Below, piece after piece: positions 43,812 to 53,306 of a stretch of 64,000 bases of DNA. The stretch lies in the NCBI GenBank assembly GCA_910585645.1, contig CAJUFP010000006.1, positions 1 to 64,000 on the forward strand, given 5' to 3'. Positions within the stretch are counted from its first letter, which is position 1. Each line of letters starts with the position of its first letter. Origin of the DNA: an uncultured Hungatella sp. GTDB lineage: Bacteria > Bacillota > Clostridia > Lachnospirales > Lachnospiraceae. Made by a program: the position numbers and the translations under genes. The notes beneath the pieces were generated by a model that was not told where the DNA came from, made no database searches, and saw only the letters and a list, made by a program, of their open reading frames with translations.

Positions 43812-44564
43812 TTACATAAAAAACCCGCCATCGATTCCTATGATCTCCCCCGTGACATAACTTGCCATCTCTGACGCTAAAAATAAAACTACTTTAGCAA
43901 CTTCTTCAGGCCGTCCCAAACGTTTTAAACCGATCGCTTCTATACTTTCACGAATTTTATCAGCACTCATCTCATAGAACATATTTGTATCTATGCTTCC
44001 AGGCGCAACCGCGTTAACTCTGATGTTCTGCCTCGCAAACTCTTTTGCCCAACTCTTTGTAAGACTCGCGACCGCTCCTTTCGTAGCTCCATATACAGAC
44101 TGTCCAACATTACCTCTCAGTCCGACAATAGATGAAACATTGATAATAGACCCTCCATTTGGATTGCGCTTCATCAATCTCAACGCGCTTTGAACCATAT
44201 AAATCGTTCCTACTATATTAACCGAAAGCATCTTCTCCAGTTTGTTATCATCAATCATTTCAATGACACCATCGAACTTTACTCCGGCATTATTTACAAG
44301 GACATCCAGTCGTCCGCCCTGCTCCATTTTTATCTTTTTAATATGATCCATAACCGCGGATTTATCCGTAATATCGAAAACTACAGGTATAACTTTTCCT
44401 TCAAGGGTATCGCAATCTTCTTTCAATCCCTCTGCTGATTCTTCTTTAAGAAGATTTGCATATACAACCGCCCCCTGATCAGCAAAAAGATGACAGATAC
44501 TTCTTCCTATACCCTGATCGCATCCGGTTATCAAGGTAATCTTATTTCGTAACAATTTATCCAT
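43812..44564 (-). CDS. FabG-like short-chain dehydrogenase/reductase (1)
   Basis: A 250-residue SDR with cofactor motif TGCDQGIGRS, NNAG, catalytic Ser in INVSSIVG and YGATKGA (Tyr-x3-Lys), and the C-terminal YVTGEIIGIDGGF. Such enzymes reduce 3-ketoacyl thioesters or sugar ketones. It lies 15 bases downstream of a closely related SDR gene. Confidence 0.9.
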   Translation of the reverse strand: MDKLLRNKITLITGCDQGIGRSICHLFADQGAVVYANLLKEESAEGLKEDCDTLEGKVIPVVFDITDKSAVMDHIKKIKMEQGGRLDVLVNNAGVKFDGVIEMIDDNKLEKMLSVNIVGTIYMVQSALRLMKRNPNGGSIINVSSIVGLRGNVGQSVYGATKGAVASLTKSWAKEFARQNIRVNAVAPGSIDTNMFYEMSADKIRESIEAIGLKRLGRPEEVAKVVLFLASEMASYVTGEIIGIDGGFFM

Positions 44565-44579
44565 GGAATCTCTCTCCGA

Positions 44580-45317
44580 TCATAAAATCAAGCCACCGTT
44601 TACATTGATCACTTCACCAGTAACATAACTTGCCATATCCGAAGCCAAAAACAATACCACATTGGCGATCTCTTCCGGTTCGGCAATCCTGCCCATTCCG
44701 ATCTTCGCAAGTTCAAGCTTCAATTCCTCTTCACTGATGATATTAAACATGTCTGTATTGACATTTCCCGGCGCAACCGCATTAACACGAATTCCTTCAG
44801 CCGAATACTCTTTCGTCCATGTTCTTGTCATACTTTCAACAGCAGCCTTTGTCCCAGCATAAACAGTCTGTCCAATGTCACTTTCCTGTGCCATAATGGA
44901 TGACATATTGATTATACAAGGAGAGCCAGATTTCCTAAGCAGCCTAATCGCTGTCTTTGTTACATTCAATAATCCAAATACATTTGTACCATAAATCCTC
45001 TTCACTGATACATCGGATACCATCTCCAAACGTTCAAGTATCGTAATCCCAGCATTGTTCACAAGAATATCTATCTTTTCCGCTTCTCTCTTTACCCTCT
45101 TAACACACTCCTTTATACTCTGTATATCACATACATCCAGCTGCACAGGAATGATCTTTCCTCGCCCGCTGTCCGGATATACAACCTCCCTGTTATCAGC
45201 ATCTCTAAATCCACCATAAACAACAGCCCCTTCTGATGCTAATTTCTGACAAATAGCATTTCCTATTCCCCTGCTCGCGCCAGTGACAAGGGCTGTCTTG
45301 TTCTCAAGCATTAACAT
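44580..45317 (-). CDS. FabG-like short-chain dehydrogenase/reductase (2)
   Basis: A 245-residue SDR with VTGASRGIGNA, NNAG, Ser in INMSSIMA, YAGTKAAVES (Tyr-x3-Lys) and YVTGEVINVNGG. It is paralogous to the next gene. The two may form a heterotetramer or act on successive intermediates. It lies between hotdog genes, a fatty-acid-synthase-like arrangement. Confidence 0.9.
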   Translation of the reverse strand: MLMLENKTALVTGASRGIGNAICQKLASEGAVVYGGFRDADNREVVYPDSGRGKIIPVQLDVCDIQSIKECVKRVKREAEKIDILVNNAGITILERLEMVSDVSVKRIYGTNVFGLLNVTKTAIRLLRKSGSPCIINMSSIMAQESDIGQTVYAGTKAAVESMTRTWTKEYSAEGIRVNAVAPGNVNTDMFNIISEEELKLELAKIGMGRIAEPEEIANVVLFLASDMASYVTGEVINVNGGLIL

Positions 45318-45335
45318 AAATCGCGCCTCCTGTCA

Positions 45336-45806
45336 CTATTTGGTTTTAGGTTTAAACTGACTAAATACGTCGGGGATGATTATAGTGGATTCCAACTCAC
45401 ATGCCAGTTTTTCTTCCACATATCCTTTTACCTGCCCGCGGCAAAGTCCACGTTTAAATGAGAGTATTTCTGCATACATATCAAGACGGTCGCCTGGCCT
45501 TACTTCCTGGTGAAATGTCCCGGCATGTTTATAACCATGCACGATCTTACCTTCCATTCCTTCTGTAGTCAGTATAGCAACTGTAAGCATCTGTGCCATT
45601 GCCTCTACCTGAAGACATCCGGGCATATTCGGATCTCCCGGAAAATGGGCGGGAATATACCATTCATTATTTGTTATATTTTTATATCCCTTTGCATATC
45701 TGCCGGGTACCACTTCCAATACCCTGTCAATCAGCAAAAAAGGATACCGGTTTGGCTGATATCGCAATAATTCAACCGCATCTAAGGAAAATGCTTTATT
45801 ATTCAT
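45336..45806 (-). CDS. FabZ-like hotdog dehydratase (second copy)
   Basis: A 156-residue hotdog protein with NRYPFLLIDRVLEVVPG, IPAHFPGDPNMPG (His54) and Glu68 in LQVEAM. The catalytic pair is kept, although the usual GHFP reads AHFP. It ends VIPDVFSQFKP, a tail shared with the first copy upstream. It is likely to act on carrier-protein-bound hydroxyacyl groups. Confidence 0.88.
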   Translation of the reverse strand: MNNKAFSLDAVELLRYQPNRYPFLLIDRVLEVVPGRYAKGYKNITNNEWYIPAHFPGDPNMPGCLQVEAMAQMLTVAILTTEGMEGKIVHGYKHAGTFHQEVRPGDRLDMYAEILSFKRGLCRGQVKGYVEEKLACELESTIIIPDVFSQFKPKTK

Positions 45807-45907
45807 CTTAATCCTCCTCTGTCTCTATCAAACTATACATCCACATATCAGACTTGGATCAAGATGCCTTGTCATTCCACCAATACCGTGGAGCAAAGCG
45901 AATTACT

Positions 45908-46435
45908 TCAGTTCTGTAATACCCCCCCCGAACGGCTCTCTATCATTCTGTCATCGGGTCGAAAGGTTCTTAACACATCGGGGATCACAATAACAAGATC
46001 TGCTTTACAAGCAATCCTGCCATTAAGATATCCCACAGATTTCCCCTTTGCCACACCTCTTTTATAGGAATCCAATTCAGAGAGGATGTCAAGCCGATCA
46101 CCGGGAATGATCTTTTCTCTGAAATCCGTCACCGCCTTGATAAAAGCTGTCTTCTTCCCTTCATTACCTGGAATCGTTAAAAAGGACATGAGAAACATCT
46201 GTGTCAGGGCTTCCATTTGTACAAAACCCGGCACATTAGGCTCATCCTCAAAATGTGCCGGAAAGAACCATTCATTATAAGAAAAATTTTTATATCCTCT
46301 GGCCTTCCTTCCTGCTATGGCTTCTTCAACATAATCAATAAAAAGCAGCGGATATCTGTTCTGCTGAAACTTTTGAATTTCGAAAGCATCCATTTTTTTA
46401 TATGTAATGCTTCCTTCATTCTCAACTTTTAACAT
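45908..46435 (-). CDS. FabZ-like hotdog dehydratase (first copy)
   Basis: A 175-residue hotdog protein with NRYPLLFIDYVEEA, FPAHFEDEPNVPG (His61) and Glu75 in VQMEAL. It is the first of four paralogues in transcription order. The conserved fold ends at VIPDVLRTFRP; a short tail follows that is interrupted by a run of eight G (45922-45929), so slippage would change only the last residues and the stop position. Confidence 0.86.
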   Translation of the reverse strand: MLKVENEGSITYKKMDAFEIQKFQQNRYPLLFIDYVEEAIAGRKARGYKNFSYNEWFFPAHFEDEPNVPGFVQMEALTQMFLMSFLTIPGNEGKKTAFIKAVTDFREKIIPGDRLDILSELDSYKRGVAKGKSVGYLNGRIACKADLVIVIPDVLRTFRPDDRMIESRSGGVLQN

Positions 46436-46456
46436 TTCTTCACCTTCCTTCCACTG

Positions 46457-47596
46457 TTATCGCCTTTTTGTGACAAACCTAATAACCGAATCACAAATCC
46501 TCTGTACATCCTCATAGGTCATATACAGATTCATGGGGAGACTGACCGTATGTTCACTGACATACTCAGCATATGGGCAGGTTCCCCTGGCATAATCGTA
46601 CATCCGATAATTGATGTTATTTGCATAATGGACGCCAGGGTAGATCTCTGCGGCATTCAAAGCTGTCATTAACTCATCTCGATTTTGAACACAAATCTGA
46701 AACAGATGACAAGCGCTCTCACATCCCTCCTCGATTCTCACCAGCTTAATCTCATCAGGATACTGCGAAAGGCGGTCACGGTACCACCGAACCAGCTGAC
46801 GCCGATACGCGTTATCACGATCAAGGTACTTTAACTGTACAAGGCCGATAGATGCCATGATGGAATTGCCGTGGCCCTTGTCACCCACATACTCAACATC
46901 GTAACGCCACTTGTAATTTCCGGAGTCAGAACTTCTGGCATATGTATCTTTATTAATACCCAGCCAGCATTTCTTCCGAACGATCTCATCAAATTCTCCC
47001 TTTTTAAAGCAGATCATACCGCTGTCCGCCGTAGGTAGATTCTTAACAGCCTGGTAGGAATATACAACCACCTCAGCCTCACGTCCGGGGATTTCTCCTT
47101 TATAGCGTGTCCCAGCCATATGAGCCGCATCCAAAATCAATTTCAGACCATGCTCTTCACAGATCTTCACAATCTCATCGTAATGACCCATGTTTCCACC
47201 AAGACCTACATACATGACCGCCCTTGTCCTGTCCGTGATATGTTCCAGTACCGATTGTGGAGTCATACACATGGTATCGTCAATATCGGCAAACACAGCC
47301 TTCATATTGGATTTAAGAATTGCGTGATTGGAAGAAACAAAGGTGATCGGAGTTGTTATGATCTCGTCGCCGTCCTTCCAGCCATACTGCTCCTTCAAAA
47401 TATCAACTGCCATATAAAGCCCGATGGTGGAAGAATTCAAGTAGTGGGCAAAAGGCAATCCCGTATATGCCTTCCATGCGTTTTCAAATTGCACGGTCTT
47501 AAATCCCATACCGGTCCAACCTGCTTCAAGGCACTCCCGAATCTCCATCAGACATTCATCAATTTCGTATTTTGCTTTAAACAACTGGATTCCCAT
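46457..47596 (-). CDS. DegT/DnrJ/EryC1-family aminotransferase
   Basis: A 379-residue sugar aminotransferase-family protein with the fold-type I pattern: LNSSTIGLYMAVDIL, DEIITTPITFVSSNHAIL, ILDAAHMAGTRYKG and the PLP lysine in YSYQAVKNLPTADSG. It is distinct from the WecE homologue further down. Its likely substrate is a 4-keto or 3-keto sugar nucleotide. The start at 47596 has AGGAAGGAG upstream; the frame is open 57 bases further. Confidence 0.9.
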   Translation of the reverse strand: MGIQLFKAKYEIDECLMEIRECLEAGWTGMGFKTVQFENAWKAYTGLPFAHYLNSSTIGLYMAVDILKEQYGWKDGDEIITTPITFVSSNHAILKSNMKAVFADIDDTMCMTPQSVLEHITDRTRAVMYVGLGGNMGHYDEIVKICEEHGLKLILDAAHMAGTRYKGEIPGREAEVVVYSYQAVKNLPTADSGMICFKKGEFDEIVRKKCWLGINKDTYARSSDSGNYKWRYDVEYVGDKGHGNSIMASIGLVQLKYLDRDNAYRRQLVRWYRDRLSQYPDEIKLVRIEEGCESACHLFQICVQNRDELMTALNAAEIYPGVHYANNINYRMYDYARGTCPYAEYVSEHTVSLPMNLYMTYEDVQRICDSVIRFVTKRR

Positions 47597-47665
47597 TGAT
47601 TTTATCTCCTTCCTGAATGTCTTTATTTTATGTGCCTTCAACTTTAAAAACAATCGACTATCCGT

Positions 47666-48712
47666 TTACCTCTTCTGCTCTGAAATACGGTCGCAGAGAC
47701 TTAAAATATAAGCGCCATATTCAGTACCGCAATACCTGTTTCCATGCCTTCTCAACTGTTCCGTCGTGATCAGCCCCCGTCGCCAGGCCACTTCCTCCAA
47801 ACAGTAAACATTCATACCACATTTATCCTGGATAATCTTCAAAAAAACCGATGCTTCCTGCACATTGTCCGGATTATCAACTTCAATCTCTACAAAACCT
47901 CTGTCCAGCATTGCCACATACATCTCATTTTTTGATGTATATTTCGATATAAATGTTGGAACATCTTCCTCTCTCGCAATATCCTGGAGTAATTGCGAAG
48001 GAAACAACAGAATAGGTATGTCAGAATAGTCATACTGTGTGCGAAGCGGTTCATCCTCATTGGAGCTTACGATTTTTTTATTCACATCCATCTTAATACG
48101 CGGCGCCCCAGGACTCCTCTTTGGAAGAGCCAGTACAGTAAAACGTTCCTTATGTATCATCGCTTTTTGAAAGAATCTTGTCTGGTCAACGCCATACAGA
48201 AGACATCTTCCATAAATAAGCATCGTATGTTTCGCCTCTTGATTCCAGAGTGTGACCGCGTCGCAGAGCGGCCCGGCAAAACTAACAAGTCTGATCCCAT
48301 AACAGCCCCCATCTCCCATTGTCTGATCCATGTATCGCTTCTCCTGTTCATTGCAGACGATCAGTACCGTTCGGATTCCCACAAGGAGAAAATAGCTGAG
48401 TAAAAAGTAAACGATCGGTTTATCATAAACCATTGTATGGATTCCGATACCATATGGATTCTTGTCTGTAACGATAACGCCCTGCCAGTTCCCGTCGTGA
48501 TGAACTACATCTCCTGCCAGAAGGCTGTCCGAATCAGTGTCCAGAAGGATAGACAATCTCCTTAAATATCCAATCTCCGGCAGACCTAATCCCCTTTCCC
48601 ATTTGGAAACAGCCTTATCGCTGATGCCGATCCGGTCTGCCAGGTCTTTTTGCGTGTAGCCTGCCCGTTTGCGCAGGCAGGCAATAGCCTTTCCTACCTT
48701 ATTTACATCCAT
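47666..48712 (-). CDS. XRE-type regulator fused to an RmlA-like nucleotidyltransferase domain
   Basis: A 348-residue protein. Residues 5-62 are an XRE helix-turn-helix (LRKRAGYTQKDLADRIGISD, then KAVSKWERG). From about 75 the sequence follows glucose-1-phosphate thymidylyltransferases: WQGVIVTD, YDKPIVYFLLSYFLLVGIRT, VLIVCNEQEKRY and GDGGCYGIRLV. The GGxGTRL nucleotide-binding signature of active RmlA is missing (DKNPYGIGIH stands there), so it is probably a sensor of a nucleotide sugar that controls DNA binding rather than an enzyme. It sits between glycosyltransferase and aminotransferase genes in mid-operon. Confidence 0.8.
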   Translation of the reverse strand: MDVNKVGKAIACLRKRAGYTQKDLADRIGISDKAVSKWERGLGLPEIGYLRRLSILLDTDSDSLLAGDVVHHDGNWQGVIVTDKNPYGIGIHTMVYDKPIVYFLLSYFLLVGIRTVLIVCNEQEKRYMDQTMGDGGCYGIRLVSFAGPLCDAVTLWNQEAKHTMLIYGRCLLYGVDQTRFFQKAMIHKERFTVLALPKRSPGAPRIKMDVNKKIVSSNEDEPLRTQYDYSDIPILLFPSQLLQDIAREEDVPTFISKYTSKNEMYVAMLDRGFVEIEVDNPDNVQEASVFLKIIQDKCGMNVYCLEEVAWRRGLITTEQLRRHGNRYCGTEYGAYILSLCDRISEQKR

Positions 48713-48714
48713 AA

Positions 48715-49908
48715 CTATCTATTCACTTTCTTCCTGATATAGGCATCACGCTCACGAAAGTGAATCCTCCATTTTTCTGAAAATAATTTAATTCCACCAT
48801 TCCTCAAATAATAGAGTCCAAGATAAACCCAATCTGCCGGGCGGAGCAGGTAGTACCACAATTTACCTGTGAAAAAGCCTTTGCATGATCTCATTTTTTC
48901 ATTATACATTGATATTTCCGGAACCTGTTTTTTTAAATATTCAATAATATAGTCTTCCGTAAAACTTTCTCGTAAATTCTTCTGTGAGGCAGTAATACAA
49001 TCCTGTCGCAAACTGCCATTCAGAACAGCAGTTTCCAGTTTACAAAACCATGATTCACTGGTATTCTCTGCCAATAGTCCGTTGACACCATCCTGTACTA
49101 CCTCTACATAAGGCACTACTTTTGAATAAACCCCACATACTCCAGACATGGCGTATTCAATATACTTATTAAAATATTTGCATTTCGTAAACCGATTATC
49201 TGCAAGCGGAGCGATACCAATGTCAAAATTTTCCTTTGCCATAAACTCACGATATTTCAGCAACGGCATTCCCTTTATATACCGAATCTCTGTCTTATCT
49301 TCATATTCTGAAAGATCAGGATTAACACCTACGAACGTAATTGAAATATTATCTCCATATCTTCCGATAAGCTCACAAACCGCAGTCTTGGCGTATTCGT
49401 TAAATAAAACTAAATGTCCCGGATTTGCGGCGTATACGATCTTCACTCTTTCATTCCGGACTCCGCTCCGCTCTACAATCTGTTCCGCCCTAACAATTGT
49501 ATCTGTCTTTACAAACCGGCCTCCCACTGAAAGCCTTTTGTACTCCTCGCCTATGAAATTATTTGATGACCATACAGCCTCCGAATAGTGCAGCGTTTTT
49601 CTAAGGCTTCTTTGTCTCCAAGGCGCCAGCGGTTTGTAATGAAGCAGGTCATCATCACAAAAAGTAATCACAAATCTCCCTGATTCTCTAGCCCGCTTAG
49701 CTATTGCGGCAGACAGCGTGTCATTAGGCCGAATAAAAACAATAATTTGGTGCGCGTTAATGTCTGTCGGTTTTACGTCCAATAAAAAGGAAAAATCCGA
49801 ACAGATATTACGATCAGGATCAAGATGCGAAAATATATCTCTGATCGTGCTGACTGTTGGCATGTCACGCTCATATATAAATAAAACGTCACTCATCTTG
49901 ATTACCAA
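48715..49908 (-). CDS. Glycosyltransferase, GT-B-like (paralogue 1)
   Basis: A 397-residue protein with a GT4-like C-terminal part: KIVYAANPGHLVLF, DIGIAPLADNRFTKCKYFNKYIEYA and VVQDGVNGLLAEN. It is clearly related to the gene upstream, so the pair arose by duplication. The TTG at 49908 has AGAGAGGA 5 bases before it; the ATG at 49896, which overlaps the upstream stop (ATGAGTGA), is an alternative. It probably adds a sugar to the repeat unit on the cytoplasmic face. Confidence 0.78.
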   Translation of the reverse strand: MVIKMSDVLFIYERDMPTVSTIRDIFSHLDPDRNICSDFSFLLDVKPTDINAHQIIVFIRPNDTLSAAIAKRARESGRFVITFCDDDLLHYKPLAPWRQRSLRKTLHYSEAVWSSNNFIGEEYKRLSVGGRFVKTDTIVRAEQIVERSGVRNERVKIVYAANPGHLVLFNEYAKTAVCELIGRYGDNISITFVGVNPDLSEYEDKTEIRYIKGMPLLKYREFMAKENFDIGIAPLADNRFTKCKYFNKYIEYAMSGVCGVYSKVVPYVEVVQDGVNGLLAENTSESWFCKLETAVLNGSLRQDCITASQKNLRESFTEDYIIEYLKKQVPEISMYNEKMRSCKGFFTGKLWYYLLRPADWVYLGLYYLRNGGIKLFSEKWRIHFRERDAYIRKKVNR

Positions 49909-51109
49909 GTCGTTCCTCTCTTACAGTCTTTTGATCTTGTATGTAATTGTGAATCTTAGAAATAGTTCCTATGATTCCCGTCGATTTAAGATACACATAA
50001 ACTAAATAAATACATTCCGTAAATCTAAATATAAAAAATTTTATCTTCAATGGTATCACACATACCCGCTTACTACTTCTCCCATATTGTAACTCCGGTA
50101 TATCTTGTTTGAACTTCTGAATAATATACCCGGGCTCCATCTGTGTCGTGATCAAATCATAGGCATTCCTATAACACAATTTCCTAAGTTCAAGGTCATC
50201 GATCGCTTTACATAACACCTCAAACCATGAATCCACATCATTGTCTGCTAAAAAACCATTCTTTTCATGTTTCACAATCAGTGTATACGGCAATACCCGA
50301 CTGTAAATTCCCACTATTCCGGCTATCGTATACTCAATAAACTTGTTAAAATATTTGTATTGGTTAAATTTATTGAATTCTAAAGGTGAAAGCCCAATAT
50401 CATAATTGCCGCTTTGAATTGTCATACGGTATTGTCCTAATGGCATTGCATCTATATATTGAATCTTAATCTGATGCTCAAATGCTGACAAATCCGGATG
50501 AACACCAAAAAATGTAAATGATATTCTTCTTCCGTATTTTTTAATTAATTGGGGAAGTACTGGAAGAATAAATAATTCAAAAAGCTTTTCGTGATTTGCT
50601 CCTGCTGCGTATACAATCTTAATCTCATCCTCAATAATCTTTGTTTCCCTTTTCCACGGTGAAATCAAACAATTCGGTTCTACTGCTGTATTCATTGTGA
50701 CGTACCTGTTCGTTGGTATTAATCTGGCATATTTCTCGGCCAATGCCGTATTAGAAGACAATATCAAGTCCGTACAAGAAAAGCCATCCTCAACAGCCTT
50801 TTTTCTCCATGAGAGATACTGTACTCTATTTACCTCTGATACAGGTAAGTTCAGTACGTCATCATCAAAAAATTGTATACAAAAAACCCCTGCAGAGCTG
50901 GCTTTTCTAATAAACATCTGCGCGAGAAGGTCCTGATTCCTTACAAGAACTACAGAATCAGCCCAATACAGCAATCCGCCTGTAACCTGATCCGTTGTCA
51001 CAAATTTGCAGTTTAACCCTTTCTCTATTGCAGTTTTACTGGTAAATATCTCATATAATCCTTCAGATGTTGCCATCCTTCTTTGGTATACAAATAAGAT
51101 CTTTGACAT
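49889..51109 (-). CDS. Glycosyltransferase, GT-B-like (paralogue 2)
   Basis: A 406-residue protein whose layout matches the following gene: ILFVYQRRM at the start, KIVYAAGANHEKLF, DIGLSPLEFNKFNQYKYFNK and IVKHEKNGFLADN. It is a putative cytoplasmic glycosyltransferase acting on lipid-linked repeat units. Donor and acceptor are unknown. It is followed with overlap by its paralogue and preceded by an acetyltransferase gene. Confidence 0.78.
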   Translation of the reverse strand: MSKILFVYQRRMATSEGLYEIFTSKTAIEKGLNCKFVTTDQVTGGLLYWADSVVLVRNQDLLAQMFIRKASSAGVFCIQFFDDDVLNLPVSEVNRVQYLSWRKKAVEDGFSCTDLILSSNTALAEKYARLIPTNRYVTMNTAVEPNCLISPWKRETKIIEDEIKIVYAAGANHEKLFELFILPVLPQLIKKYGRRISFTFFGVHPDLSAFEHQIKIQYIDAMPLGQYRMTIQSGNYDIGLSPLEFNKFNQYKYFNKFIEYTIAGIVGIYSRVLPYTLIVKHEKNGFLADNDVDSWFEVLCKAIDDLELRKLCYRNAYDLITTQMEPGYIIQKFKQDIPELQYGRSSKRVCVIPLKIKFFIFRFTECIYLVYVYLKSTGIIGTISKIHNYIQDQKTVREERLGNQDE

Positions 51110-51136
51110 AATTCCCCTTTGTCATGCATCCTCACA

Positions 51137-51811
51137 TCATTGTTGATTCATAACATGATCAAACAGCTCAACTGTAAGATCATTTTTCAAAAGTAAGTTT
51201 CTGTTTTCCTTTGTGAGCTTCTTAATATCACTCAAATTAAAATTTTCAATTCTTTCTATTACCTCATCCGTCAGCCTGCGTTTTACGACTTTTCCATTAA
51301 TAACAATTGAATACTTAGGGATGTCTTTCGATATTACGGAACCTGCGCCTATCACGCTTCCCTTTCCTATTGTAACACCTGATAAAATCGTAACATCCTG
51401 ACAGATCCATACATCATCTTCAACAATAATAGGACCTTTTGACCCTGTGGTTTCATTTGGTTCTTCACCTAACACATGACTTATATAAGGAAATGTTGTG
51501 ATCCTGTGAAGAGGATGCACCCCCCCAAGCAAAAACGAAACACCTTCCGCAATTGAACAATAATTGCCGATAACCAGGCGTTCCTTTGGATTATCCCAAC
51601 ACAACACCCTCAATCTTCCATACGTACAATCTCCTACAACTACCTTCGAAGTATCAAATTTGTTGTCCGCAATTGTTCCATTATGACAGTTTATCTCTCT
51701 CCAATCTTTCTGGAAAGCGATCAGGTCCGCTTTAACTTTTAGTGACAACATAATCTCTTTTCTGCATTTCCAGAGAATACCCAGTCGTCTGAATAAATCC
51801 ATATGGCTCAA
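51137..51811 (-). CDS. CatB-like (left-handed beta-helix) O-acetyltransferase
   Basis: A 224-residue hexapeptide-repeat acetyltransferase of the xenobiotic/serine acetyltransferase type. It has LVIGNYCSIAEGVSFLLGG, the active-site-region His in GGVHPLHRITTFPY, then IIVEDDVWICQDVTILSGV and IGAGSVISKDIPKYSI. It probably O-acetylates a sugar of the glycan. A run of seven G (51520-51526) codes for glycines of the GGVHP loop. Confidence 0.87.
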   Translation of the reverse strand: MSHMDLFRRLGILWKCRKEIMLSLKVKADLIAFQKDWREINCHNGTIADNKFDTSKVVVGDCTYGRLRVLCWDNPKERLVIGNYCSIAEGVSFLLGGVHPLHRITTFPYISHVLGEEPNETTGSKGPIIVEDDVWICQDVTILSGVTIGKGSVIGAGSVISKDIPKYSIVINGKVVKRRLTDEVIERIENFNLSDIKKLTKENRNLLLKNDLTVELFDHVMNQQ

Positions 51812-51832
51812 TCTCCAAATCCATCCTTCAAT

Positions 51833-53296
51833 CTATGATATTTTTAATTTCTGTTTCAACAATTCTGCCAATTCCTGATAACACATATTTTTTGTCACAA
51901 TCGACCCAATAAGATAGGTTACAATTCCTACAAATATTTGTATAACCATAATCACATTGTCATTGCTTATAGGAATCTGTCCTGCCAACCATACAGTTAT
52001 TGCCATACATATACACAAGCATATCGCTGGCTCCATATCTTTTACCCATTCCATATACTTGTAGCCAATCTTACTTCTGGTAAATGTCTGGGTTATAATT
52101 ACATTGATGATCGCAACCCCGGCAGAAACAACAGAAATACTATATATGTTTGTCCTAAATACAAATACAGCCAAGCTAACTCCTACAATAAGTAACAACA
52201 TTCTTACAACCTCGATAAACACCCCTTTCTTTGGCTCTCCCAAAGCATATATAAACTGCATATTGATTGATCTTAATGGGTTTACTCCATAATAAATACA
52301 CGCAAAAGTTAAAATAGGAACACAGGCACTCCATTTGTCAGTAAACAAGAAGGTGATCAGCTTCGATCCAATCAGGGCCAAACCAGTCATCATTGGAAAG
52401 ATCACATAACAAGACATTGATACAAGCTTTTTACAAATTCTTTTTAATGCCACAGGATCATTTTGGCAGGACGAAAATGCCGGGAGCATTACTCCACTAA
52501 CAGCGCCAAAGGTTTGAAGGCATATCATTTCAGGAAGCTGATTTCCTTTACTGTACAACCCTAGATCAGACATAGAATAACGTTTTCCCAGCAGGGCATT
52601 TGAATAATTATTTCCTATAAAATCCACAAATGTTGCCATAAGTAAGAACATACTGAATCCAGCTAAAGATCTCATTCCCTTCCTATCAATGTGTCTTGTG
52701 GGTCTCCATTTGATCCGTATAAAAAGAACAATATTAGTAATAGCGTCCCTTGATAACGTATAAAAGACCAATGCCCATACGCCTCCCCCTATACAGGCAA
52801 AAAATATTCCTATCATTCCGCTGACAAAGTTTGCTATTATATTTGCAAGACATAATTCTTTGAAACGAAATTCCCTTGTTATTCTAGCTGTTTGTACATT
52901 CCCAAATGCACATATAAATAAAGATAACATCTGAACCCTAAGCACGACCGTAAGAATAGGCTCTTCATAAAATGACGCAATTACTGGGGAAAACACAAAA
53001 AACAATACATAGCATATTGTAGCAAAGGCTAATCCAATATAAAACGCGTTATTATAATCTAACTCATCAACATCTTTTTTTCTAATCAGCCCTGCGCTAA
53101 GTCCGCTCTGAACAATAATTGTCGAAAGACTGATAAAAATATTGGTCAAGGCTATTATTCCATAGTCTTCTGGGAAAAGGATTCTTGCCAAAATAATAGA
53201 TATAACCAAGGAAACTCCCTTTGTGGAAATTGCTTCTACGATTTTCCATATAGCACTTGTGGCAAAAGTTTCTTTTTTGATCATGATCTCACTCAT
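51833..53296 (-). CDS. wzx: Polysaccharide repeat-unit flippase (Wzx/MOP family)
   Basis: A multi-spanning protein of about 487 residues with 12-14 helices and the Polysacc_synt pattern (RILFPEDYGIIALTNIFISL, QSGLSAGLIRKKD). It would move undecaprenyl-diphosphate-linked repeat units outward. The frame is open to 53341 but the start at 53296 (MSEIMIKKE) has AAGGAGAG immediately upstream; Met at 53284 is also possible. It follows the polymerase gene by about 10 bases. Confidence 0.9.
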   Translation of the reverse strand: MSEIMIKKETFATSAIWKIVEAISTKGVSLVISIILARILFPEDYGIIALTNIFISLSTIIVQSGLSAGLIRKKDVDELDYNNAFYIGLAFATICYVLFFVFSPVIASFYEEPILTVVLRVQMLSLFICAFGNVQTARITREFRFKELCLANIIANFVSGMIGIFFACIGGGVWALVFYTLSRDAITNIVLFIRIKWRPTRHIDRKGMRSLAGFSMFLLMATFVDFIGNNYSNALLGKRYSMSDLGLYSKGNQLPEMICLQTFGAVSGVMLPAFSSCQNDPVALKRICKKLVSMSCYVIFPMMTGLALIGSKLITFLFTDKWSACVPILTFACIYYGVNPLRSINMQFIYALGEPKKGVFIEVVRMLLLIVGVSLAVFVFRTNIYSISVVSAGVAIINVIITQTFTRSKIGYKYMEWVKDMEPAICLCICMAITVWLAGQIPISNDNVIMVIQIFVGIVTYLIGSIVTKNMCYQELAELLKQKLKIS

Positions 53297-53306
53297 CTCT
53301 CCTTGT

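Noticed and set aside
47666..48712. An active RmlA thymidylyltransferase supplying dTDP-sugars to WecE
   Set aside because: The GGxGTRL loop needed for catalysis is missing and an XRE domain is fused in front, so a sensing role is more likely.
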